DNA of 64,000 bases from Cycas panzhihuaensis (lineage: Eukaryota > Cycadophyta), in NCBI GenBank assembly GCA_023213395.1, contig CM041465.1, positions 220,045,741 to 220,109,740 of the forward strand, given 5' to 3'. Below, piece after piece: positions 56,126 to 64,000 of the stretch. How positions within the stretch are numbered: position 1 is the stretch's first letter; every line of letters starts with the position of its first letter. The position numbers and the translations under genes are program-made. The notes under the pieces were generated by a model. The model did not search any database and had not been told where the DNA came from. It saw nothing but the letters and a program-made list of their open reading frames with translations.

Positions 56126-57650
56126 TAACTTAACCTATATATAGTATAAAAAACTAGCTTCATTTATTTCCTACTAGGGTGCTAGAAGCTCTATTGTGTT
56201 GGTCTTATTAAAAACCTCCAAGTCTAACTCAACACCTACTTTTTGGTGTTTGATTTCTATACCTTATCAATATGAGGGTCTGATGCTATCTTAGGGATTC
56301 AATGGTTGCAAACCCTAGGGACTTACAATATGAATAACTTGCCCAATTATCCATTCATCATATTGAAAGACCAAATGGATTAGGATCATAAAATTTAAGG
56401 GATACAATCCCCTCCTAATTAAGTGATGTCACTAGGATGCATGAAATGCCATCTTCAATCTCACTTAGGATATATAGTTCACCTTAATAATATTCAAATA
56501 AAACTACAAATTCACCCATATATCTAGGATGTTATTACCCAATATGAGTAAGTATTTACCCCTCTACCTACCACTACCCCACCTGATCATGGTTTCTATC
56601 ATATAATTGACCTCTAATCTATTCATGATCTTATCATCTTGAGGCCCTACCATAGCTTATACTTTTGAAATAATGAAATTGAGAAACTTATAATCGAACT
56701 CATGGACATATGCATCATCCAACTAAGCAAAAGCCCTTACATGGCTTCAATTGTCTTGGTTATGAAGAAGGATGGTTCCCTCAACCTCTACATTGATTAT
56801 AGGGAACTAAATAAAATTACCATAAAGATAAGTTTTCCACCCTACGTATAGATGATATACTAAATGAAATCCATAGCATGACTAATTTTTTAAAGTTAGA
56901 CCTTCAGTCTGGTTACTACCAGATCCCAATTACCCTAGAAGATTATAATAAGATGATATTTTAGACATATCACAACCATTTTAAGTTTTGTTTAATGCCC
57001 TTAGGTCTTTGTAATACCTCAACAACTTTCTAGGCTCTCATGAATAAAATCTTTCTTTACTATCTTTCAAAAATCATCATAGTCTTCTTTAATGATATCC
57101 TCATTTATAACATCTATCTTGACCACTACATCCAACGCCTAGAACTTGTTTTTCAAATATTAAAAAACTACTAACTCTATGAAAAATTATTTAAGTATGA
57201 GTTTGGGTAATTCAAACTTTAATACTTGGGGTATATCATATCATCAAAAGTCATATGCGTGGATCCCAATAAAATATCTATTATCATGACTTAGCCAACA
57301 TTAACTACCCTTACCCAACTACATACATTTCTTCATCTTATAGGATTCTATCATCATTTTGTATGTAAATATGTCTCCCTCACTACCTCTTTAACCAATG
57401 TCCTCTATAAAGATGCCTTTTAATGGTCCCTAGAAATTAATTCCACTTTTTCTTATCTCAAGGTCATAATCACCTCTACCCTAACTCTTATCACTCCTAA
57501 TTTTAACTAGCCTTTCTAACTTGAATGTGATACCTTTAGATTTAGCCTTAGTGTAGTCCTGATGCAAGACTCTCACCCCATTGTATTTGAGAGCCAAAAA
57601 TTAAAAGATCATGAGTTTTGTCTATTGGAAAATAATATTCACAAATAGAA
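56126..57650 (+). pseudogene. gypsy reverse transcriptase and first part of RNase H
   Basis: ELMDICIIQLSKSPYMASIVLVMKKDGSLN and LYIDYRELNKITIK (56700-56825), LDLQSGYYQIPITLEDYNKM (56898-56955), HFKFCLMPLGLCNTSTTF, IIIVFFNDILIY (catalytic box FFND, about 57085), YLGYIISSKVICVDPNKI and, for RNase H, LECDTFRFSLSVVLMQDSHPIVFESQKLKDHEF (57520-57615). Stops at Gln and Trp positions and one shift near 56830. Confidence 0.88.
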
Positions 57651-57734
57651 CAAAGCACCTCCATAGGATCAAACAGTACCCTTAAGGTACCTCCATTGTA
57701 TTAACAAAACAACATTACAACATGATACAATATG

Positions 57735-57752
57735 ATACACAATATTGTGTAT
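57735..57752. repeat. perfect 18-bp palindrome in copia LTR
   Basis: ATACACAATATTGTGTAT, directly downstream (minus strand) of the TATA box; could be at the transcript start. Confidence 0.85.
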
Positions 57753-57757
57753 TTATA
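57750..57757 (-). promoter_or_regulatory. copia LTR TATA box
   Basis: Minus-strand TATAAATA about 75 bases into the LTR. Confidence 0.6.
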
Positions 57758-57830
57758 ATACAAGTCATGATGGTGAGAGAGGGACTCACTTGCATGTGGG
57801 ACAAAATAAATGTGCATTAATATTCCAACA

Positions 57831-57840
57831 CTCCCTTTTA
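57831..57840 (-). other. polypurine tract
   Basis: Minus strand TAAAAGGGAG abutting the LTR start TGTTGG. Confidence 0.88.
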
Positions 57841-57898
57841 ATGCACATTTGGGTCATTTGTATTTGCAATGCTTTGTCCTTGGAAATATTTTAAGAAT

Positions 57899-58052
57899 GA
57901 TGTCTTCAACTTGATCCTTGTCTTCAATCTTATAGTGATGTCTTTGCTGTAGAATGGTACCTTTAGCTTGATCTTTATCTTCAATTCTGTACTAATGCTT
58001 TCATAGGATGATGTCCTTAGTTTGATTTCCATCTTCAATCCTATAGTGATGA
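57899..58052. repeat. three imperfect 53-58-bp tandem repeats
   Basis: Units at about 57899, 57957 and 58010 share CTTGATC/TTTGATT, ATCTTCAAT or GTCTTCAAT and TATAGTGATG-type pieces. On the minus strand each reads as a YRIEDKDQ-like charged motif. Confidence 0.8.
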
Positions 58053-58129
58053 TGTTGATGTAGCAACTCTAGAAAGTGTAAATACTGATTCTTCATTATG
58101 GCTAGTCTAGTTTGATTTTGATGTAGATC

Positions 58130-59038
58130 CTATAAATAACCATCTTCAAGTACAACTTGATTGTCATCATTATCCTGTATAAATTCTTGATCACCATGTA
58201 CAATAGTGATTTCTTTAACCTTTAGAGCGGACACTTGATCAACTTGCATACTTTTTGAACTTGAATCAATACTCAAAGAAGGAACATCATTCAAACTTGA
58301 ATCAATACTTAAAGTAGGAATATCATCAATATAAGACTCATCCTTTATAGGACCATCATATTCATATTCAATTTCTCTTGAAATCATGGTGTCATCTATA
58401 TAAACATTTATCAACTCATTACTTTTAATGTATTTATCACTAGTTGTGGTCTCATTAATACATTCAACCATCATTTCTTTACATTTAGTAGAAATTTCAT
58501 CAGTACTCATACCTTCTTCATCTTAACATGTTGTTTCATCAGTGTTGATGATATGTTCTTCATTCATTGTATCTGTACCATAACCATAACTAGCATTAAT
58601 TACCTTTTTAATCAATCACTGTGTCTCTTCAGGAGTTTATTCAAATGCTTCCCTTAGAAAATTCCAAGCTTCTTTAGTAGTATTTACATGTAGAATCATA
58701 GGTATGAAAAAATGGTATTTAGAAGGAAGATCAACCTTGTTGAATGTAGCATGAATCATAATGAATGCCTTTTTGTCTTTCTTCTCAAGCATTTCCTTTT
58801 CTTCTTTATCCTTAGGGATATCATATCCATTAGTAACAATCTTCTACAAATCTCTAGCTTTGAAAAAGCATCTCATTTTAATCATCCAAAAGAAGTAGTC
58901 TTCTCCATTACACTTAGGTATTAGAAGAAATGAATCCCTTAAGTAGTATTCATTTGTTTCAAGAGCATATATAACCATGTAATTATCCTCCATGATTGTA
59001 AATTCCATCTCTAAACACCACGTCCCTTTTTCAATCAA
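58130..59038 (-). pseudogene. copia gag (UBN2-like) with acidic C-terminal region
   Basis: 59038-58844 is open and contains YFFWMIKMRCFFKARDL, preceded by LIPKCNGED: the plant copia gag opening. The next 300 bases continue (KDKKAFIMIHATFNK, LHVNTTKEAWNFLREAFE) with a few stops. 58510-58130 is a 126-codon acidic open frame with two SIDSS-containing repeats (DDIPTLSIDSS, NDVPSLSIDSS) that I do not recognise. No zinc knuckle or protease follows. Confidence 0.75.
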
Positions 59039-59039
59039 C

Positions 59040-61400
59040 TAACTCACCAATTAATCAATCTCATTAAACTTTCTCATGTCTCATATCTCTCACATCACAT
59101 CTCTTATATTGTCAAATAGTCACATACAACAAGTATCTGAAACACTTACTCCACCATTAAATTAATGCTCAGGATACATACATCTCATAGAAATCATACA
59201 CATCTCATGTCACCATTAAATTGCCAAGACACACACTTCACTTAATTGCCTAAAACACAACTCATGCCACTACACTTGTAACTCAGGTAACTTCAACAAA
59301 AAACATCCTTCTTTTCCCATTCAGTTAATGAAAACACATCATCAAACATGTTCAATCTCATCCTTAACATACCAGTAACCTCACATGTAATAAGCACCTC
59401 ATTGCCTCAATTCACCATTTTTCTTGCCCTCAAGTTTGCCTTATCAAGCCCATAAAGGTCCTTCATGTAAATCACATTCCATAGAGTACTTACATGCATT
59501 ATCATTTCATCACCATATTATGTCACAATGGCTCTCTCATACAAATACATATAAAAGGGGTACTCAAATTATCATTAAACAATCACTATCATACACCACA
59601 AATCATTAATAGAATGCCAAATACACTTGTATCAACATGACTTAAGTCATATCACATTGTAAAAGCACTCTCCCATGTACAACACATGCTGAGAAGATAA
59701 GGTCCCAACCCTTAAACTGCCACCAAGATCTTAACTATTCTTGCAGTTAGTTATAGGAATCAAAACTAAAATTTAACATGCAAATTCTTAAACTAAAGAT
59801 AAAACAATAAAATGAGCAAGAAAGCCAAGCATCACATATACACCAAATATAACATGCTAAACCCTAGCAGTGTGCTAGGGAAACATCCACATAGGAAACG
59901 TATCGATCTTTATTGTTGTAGAATGGAGAAAATGTACATAATCCTGTAGTAGAGTGCTCACAGCAATAACAATTAGCCACCTAACTCCTTATAATACATT
60001 AAATATTATCAACATAATGAAAAATTCCCTAAATCGGGCTACATGAGAGGGTCATCTAAGGCACAAATATTGACCATAGAATCTAGGGTATTTTGAGTGA
60101 ACAACCCTGATTCTCTTTACAATTTAATATACTTTCCAGTGCTAATTTTTTGGGTCGGGGGCTATCGCCCCGAATCCCCTCTTTGTAGGGGGCATTCCCC
60201 CACCTCCCCCCTGGCCAAGGGGGGCTCCCACCCCCCTTGGAACCCCCCGAGGAAGGTTTAGGGGGGGAATTGCACTACCAACTTATCAAAATTTAGCCTC
60301 CTAACCATTGTTGTCATATTACCTAACAACACATGCATGATAACCTCAAACAAACACCTCATATTGCATCATTACCAAATTATTCTTCTATGTAGATTAC
60401 ATATTAGAGAACAAACAATTGCCTTACTCTCATAAAATTGCATGCAAGAGAATAATGTAAAGTCTCAAACTTCATCTCATGTCACCCATCTCACCACCAA
60501 TGCTCTCTTATAGACTTGCATATAAAGAGTATTTAAATACTTCAAAGTCACCAATGCCTCATAGCCCTAATAAGCAACCTTTAGGCTAATCACTCAACAT
60601 TGACAAGAACTGAATCAAATAAAACCTTAACCATCTCTTAACTAGACATTCTAAACACCTTAAAAGGTTGATAAATTATTAAAAGAGATAGTGAATACTT
60701 TATTAAATATATCTTGACAACATTTAATAAACATGATTAAATATCAATAATAAATTATAACAAAATGTGTGCCAATATCAAATATTGAAACCTTAACTTT
60801 AATGGGCCGTATCAATTAAACCAACCTTATAAGAGATGGATTAAGTGAGGCAAATAATAACTTAATGCCAACGATTGAGTGACATTACAACGATGAATAA
60901 ATATATGATATGTTGGGCACACTTGTATTTATACCAACTAGCAGCTGGAAATTCTTCATACCTTAGCAAGCGATGAAATACATGTGATCTTTATGGGCAT
61001 TTGAGAAATGCCAAGGATATCAAGTTTTAAGTCAGCCAATGAGACATTTCTTCTCATCAGCACTCTTGAGATAGCAAAGAATTGACAATCGCATCAACAT
61101 CTTCTTATCCAATAGAGCAAACAAATTAACCAAGAGTTTCACAGGAATACCATAGCGCTAAATGATCACCAAAGATAAAAAGTACCACAACATGATCTTT
61201 ATAAAATATTCTATCAAGATAACCATCATTTATAATTTATGACCCTTATATAGACAAAAGGGGATCTTATACATGTAATCCTATTGGTGGCCTAAGCGGC
61301 CTTAAATTCTATTAGACAGCAGTGACCATGCATACCATTAGCCCGCCAGACGACACATGCATAAAGTTCCATAGCGGTTTACATAACTTAGCTATAAGTT
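59040..61400. other. non-coding block; includes probable chromovirus 3' end
   Basis: No gene. 59040-59840 is C/A-rich on the plus strand (CATCTCAT, ACACATC words repeat). A perfect hairpin CCCTAGCA/TGCTAGGG lies at 59862-59880, and the GC hairpin cluster at 60150-60275. The right part probably includes the 3' LTR of the minus chromovirus, since a purine run (GAGGAGGGAA, minus strand, about 61402) follows its coding end; LTR limits cannot be set. Confidence 0.4.
60150..60275. repeat. GC-rich cluster of hairpins
   Basis: TCGGGG/CCCCGA around a 7-base loop (60155-60173), GTAGGGGG/TCCCCCAC with two mismatches (60185-60203) and a perfect 10-bp CCAAGGGGGG/CCCCCCTTGG with loop CTCCCA (60215-60240), followed by CCCCCC and GGGGGGG runs. 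Sharp GC island in very AT-rich DNA. Confidence 0.9.
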
Positions 61401-61409
61401 CCCTCCTCT

Positions 61410-61884
61410 AAGATGCTAAGTCCTTGAGGCATGTGAGATGTAGGTTCCTTTTAAAAAACTCATCAAACTCCCAAGTTACTTTGTCAAAGTTGTAGCCTAT
61501 CCACTGTATCAAATATTCTGAAATGGACTGATTCTAGATATGGCACTGTCTAGTAGCCATTATACATTTTGGAGGCACAGACAAGGTTTACTTTTCATCC
61601 AAAATTATAAGGGTTGTCTGGAGAATATGGGTTTTTCTTAGACACTTCCTAAGATAGGAGACATGAAAAACATTATAGATGTTTGTGGTAGGGGGAAGGT
61701 CGAGAGCATATACAACTTCACTAATATGTTTAAGGACTTTATAGGGGCCATAATATCGAGGGCTAAGTTTATGGTTCTTATGATGGTGAAGGGATTGTTG
61801 CTTATAAGGTTGGAGACAAAGGAATAGAAGATCCCCAATATTGAAGGAGTGATCAGAGCAATGGCAGTCTGCTAATTGTTTCAT
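61410..61884 (-). pseudogene. chromovirus integrase C-terminus and chromodomain
   Basis: 61884-61588 is open: FNIGDLLFLCLQPY, KLSPRYYGPYKVLKHISEVVYALDLP and NIYNVFHVSYLRKCL are the gypsy integrase C-terminal domain. After a TAG near 61587 the frame continues with a chromodomain: ISEYLIQWIGYNFDKVTWE (about 61520-61465), with the aromatic and WE residues expected to read histone methylation. Confidence 0.9.
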
Positions 61885-62490
61885 TTGATTTTAGTCCATG
61901 GATAGGTTTTGTTTAAGGATGTGGAGAATTTGGTCCATATGTTACAATTTTTACTGTACTGCTATTGTATGGAGGTTGGTAGCCAAGATGTGGCGGGACA
62001 GCATGGGATACCCATAGAGGGCAAAAAATAGGTACATTCCAATGGCTGAATGATGTGAAGAGTTGTACCAATACTCAGCTAGGGCTAGCCATGATATCCA
62101 TTTAAATTGGTGGTTAGATACAAAGAAACGTAAGTAGGTCTCCAGAGTTTTGTTAAGGACCTCAAACTGGCCATCAGTCTATGGATGGTATACAAAACTC
62201 ATGTTGAATAATGTTCCTGATGCGCAGAATAACTCCTGGCAGAAGGAGCTAGTGAATTTAGGGTCACGATCACATACAATGGTGGATGGAAAACCGTGCA
62301 AATAAAATATTCTCTGGATGTAGATATCAATGATACATGGAGCTTTATAGGTTGTGTGGACAAGTAAGAAGTGGCCATATTTTGTCAATCGATCTATGAC
62401 TACTAAAATGGAGTCAGATCTAGCAGATGGTGGTAGGCTCATTATAAAGTCCATGGAAATATCTTGCCATTTACCTTGTGTGATATGCAA
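61885..62490 (-). pseudogene. chromovirus integrase core
   Basis: GKWQDISMDFIMSLPP (first Asp), SILVVIDRLTKYGHF, PSTIVCDRDPKFTSSF (second Asp), then after YHP and a stop DGQFEVLNKTLETYLR (catalytic Glu) and LALAEYWYNSSHHSAIGM. All three acidic residues are present. Confidence 0.93.
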
Positions 62491-62535
62491 TGATTAAAGG
62501 AGGCCTAGTTGGGGTTTTGTATCATCTTTGTTACA

Positions 62536-62814
62536 TTAGAATGTGTCACATTCTGAGATAAAAGTAAGGATGGTATATTTCATTTCTAGCCAAAAGAAAT
62601 TAGAACGAATCCTACGATAAGTTTTATCTAAACCAGAATGACTGCCAAGAGGGGAAGAATGATATTCTGATAAAATCCATGGGATAAAAGTTGAGTGGGG
62701 ATATACAAATATGTAATTTTGGTATAAGAGAAGATTATTATAGATGGACCAATCCTTATGAGTGTGGACCTTATTAGCCCAGTACACAAAATCAGGTTGG
62801 TTTTGGTTAGTCAT
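62536..62814 (-). pseudogene. chromovirus integrase zinc domain
   Basis: ILSEYHSSPLGSHSGLDKTYRRI (H-H) and ISECDTF (first Cys of the C-x2-C pair, with a stop just after) form the HHCC domain that precedes the core. Confidence 0.88.
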
Positions 62815-63100
62815 GGCTAAATCTTATAGCCATGTCAGTTGTAGGGAAGAAATGGCATAAACGGTGGGGTCCTTAGTGTGACCAGTGTTATCACCAAGTG
62901 TAGGTGAAGGTAGCCTCGAGAGAGCATCTACCACAATGTTATCTTCCCCCTTTTTATATATGATTGTAAAATAAAAAACTTGGAGGTGGTTGACCCATTT
63001 AGCCTGCTCTTCTAAGAGGACTGGTTGATCTAGTAATTGGTGAAGGCTGTGATGATCAATGAAGATAGTGAATTTAGAACCAAGTAGATATTGATATTAT
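62815..63100 (-). pseudogene. chromovirus RNase H, C-terminal half
   Basis: QYLLGSKFTIFIDHHSLHQLLDQP (third catalytic Asp as IDH), WVNHLQVFYFTIIYKKGEDNIVVDALSRLPS (final DALSR). The first half is missing because of the copia insertion. Confidence 0.88.
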
Positions 63101-63117
63101 GAAAAGAGGCTAGATAG

Positions 63118-63651
63118 CCTCAACAGTCCCAAGATCTAGAAACTAGGATCACTCTAATTCTAGTTATAGAAATACAAACAAGTATAATAATCTCAAGGAA
63201 AATAGAGAGCAAAGAGACAAAGCACAAATGAAGGAGCAAGAGAAAATGATACCCAATATGTGGATTTGGAATTGGTCCAACCTCCAAAGAATGAACAGTT
63301 TGATTAGCAAATTGACAGCATAACAATATAACTCCAACTCTCTTATAAGACAATGAGGAGAGGTCTTATTATATAGAGTGAAATGAGAGACCTAAGGCCT
63401 TAGATGTTTGACAAGTGTCAAACATCCAAGATACATGCCTTGCATATAGGACATATGTCCTTTTGGGCTCTCATGTGAGCAAAAATGCATGAGGGTCCAT
63501 TTGACCCTTTAGTAACAATGTTGTGTCACTAGAAAGAATGTGGGTGTGCACTTTATCACTTAAGTGATAAGTCACTCCTAAAGTATAAAAGTACACATAT
63601 TACATAAAAATTAAAGTACATAATCTTAATATGTAAACATAAGGTTTAACA
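63118..63651 (-). mobile_element. 3' LTR of a copia element inserted in the chromovirus
   Basis: Minus-strand start TGTTAAACCTTATG directly after a strong polypurine tract. The inner border is set approximately by where the chromovirus RNase H reading begins. No second LTR in the window. Confidence 0.8.
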
Positions 63652-63660
63652 CCCCCCCTT
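63652..63660 (-). other. polypurine tract
   Basis: Minus strand AAGGGGGGG abutting TGTTAAAC. Confidence 0.92.
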
Positions 63661-64000
63661 ACTGTTTACAATGTTAAGTCAGATACCAAGACCATCTTTG
63701 AATTTTATAAACATCTCTCTACCAAGAGGCTTGGTAAAGATGTCTGCTGTTTGCTCCTCTGTAGGTCTGTACTGGAGGTTGATCTCACCATTCTACACAT
63801 GCTCTCTGATGAAGTGATGGTAAACCTCGATGTGTTTTGTCCGCACATAAAACACTAGATTCTTAGCTAACTTAAGCACACTTTGATTATTGCAATGTAT
63901 CCTAGTGGGGTGATCCTGCTTAAGTCCAAGTTTCCCAAGAATCTGTCATAACCAGATAGCCTCACAAGCTGTGCTAACTGCAGCTTTGTACTCTACTTCA
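63661..64000 (-). pseudogene. copia RNase H, C-terminal part
   Basis: The minus frame entering at the window edge reads VEYKAAVSTACEAIWL, then a stop, ILGKLGL, IHCNNQSVLKLAKN (third catalytic position, CNN instead of CDN), RTKHIEVYHHFIREHV and EEQTADIFTKPLGREMF, the diagnostic end of plant copia pol. Two stops. RT and upstream domains lie right of the window. Confidence 0.93.

Larger units (their letters stand above)
53439..57650 (+). mobile_element. decayed Ty3/gypsy element, 3' end cut by copia
   Basis: LTR-like segment, Met-type PBS, gag, protease and RT remains in gypsy order on the plus strand. After the RT and the start of RNase H it is truncated by the copia LTR at about 57651; RNase H remainder, integrase and 3' LTR are not found to the right. 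Confidence 0.8.
57651..57830 (-). mobile_element. copia 3' LTR
   Basis: Minus-strand start TGTTGGAATATTAATGC right after the polypurine tract. Contains a TATAAATA box and an adjoining perfect 18-bp palindrome. The inner end near 57651 is approximate. Confidence 0.75.
57651..59038 (-). mobile_element. copia derivative with gag and 3' LTR, no pol
   Basis: On the minus strand a copia gag (59038-58500) is followed by an acidic region, a tandem repeat, a polypurine tract and a 3' LTR, with no protease, integrase or RT in between. It is thus internally deleted or non-autonomous. The 5' LTR and PBS were not found. It interrupts the gypsy element at about 57650. Confidence 0.7.
61410..63100 (-). mobile_element. 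Ty3/gypsy chromovirus, RNase H to chromodomain part
   Basis: Minus-strand order RNase H (63100-62815), integrase zinc domain, core, C-terminal domain and chromodomain, ending near 61410. The upstream pol is cut off at about 63100-63118 by the LTR of a copia element and should resume right of the window. Confidence 0.9.

Noticed and set aside
1-64000. CRISPR arrays, operons, bacterial promoters or a host protein-coding gene
   Set aside because: No spaced direct repeats of CRISPR type and no multi-exon or single-exon host gene signal; all recognisable coding matter belongs to plant retroelements.

Overview
The window holds no recognisable host gene. It is a graveyard of nested, mutated class I transposable elements, very AT-rich, as in the repeat-packed intergenic DNA of a seed plant with a large genome. 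A conifer or other gymnosperm would fit (old, strongly mutated LTR elements, LTR pairs differing at roughly one base in ten by eye), but nothing here proves the taxon. All lineages are plant-type: Ty1/copia with UBN2-like gag, Ty3/gypsy chromoviruses, Tat/Athila-like gypsy and an L1-type LINE with a terminal RNase H.

Layout. 1-6455 (minus): copia element A, entering the window just before its reverse transcriptase, with gag, protease and integrase remains at 1-2655, a very long leader, a PBS and its 5' LTR at 6124-6455. 6456-9554 (minus): a second copy (B) of the same leader, PBS and LTR; the simplest reading is that A jumped into B's leader. 9555-13620: tandem repeats, a decayed plus-strand reading frame of unknown family and a minus-strand RNase H fragment. 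13625-19371 (plus): a complete chromovirus with two LTRs, PBS, polypurine tract and a target duplication (CTTAA/TTTAA) that splits the RNase H fragment. 19372-34447 (minus): a Tat-like gypsy element (called G2), itself cut by a complete L1 LINE at 22385-28544 with matching target duplications. 34448-45069 (minus): a complete 10.6-kb gypsy element (called G1) with 0.83-kb LTRs and a perfect ATAGG duplication, inserted at the 5' end of G2. 46450-50536 (plus): a decayed copia element with its 3' LTR. 50537-53438: non-coding, with a 218-bp tandem duplication. 53439-57650 (plus): decayed gypsy. 57651-59038 (minus): copia derivative retaining gag and the 3' LTR but no pol. 59040-61400: non-coding with a GC hairpin cluster. 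61410-63100 (minus): chromovirus integrase, chromodomain and RNase H, cut by the 3' end of another copia element (63118-64000).

The coding remains do not work together as a pathway. Each element once encoded Gag (particle), protease, reverse transcriptase/RNase H and integrase (or, for the LINE, endonuclease and RT) for its own copying. All are inactive, with frameshifts and many stops. Nearly all the differences I checked between duplicated parts (LTR ends, target duplications, PBS) are C/T or G/A transitions, and many stops fall on expected Gln, Arg or Trp codons, the pattern left by deamination of methylated cytosine.

The least ordinary parts are in G1: two tandem gag-like modules between protease and RT, an extra sense ORF between integrase and the 3' LTR with an acidic, coiled-coil-like tail, a repeat array rich in GTAC dyads beside it, and a 20-G tract exactly where the gag-protease frame is lost.
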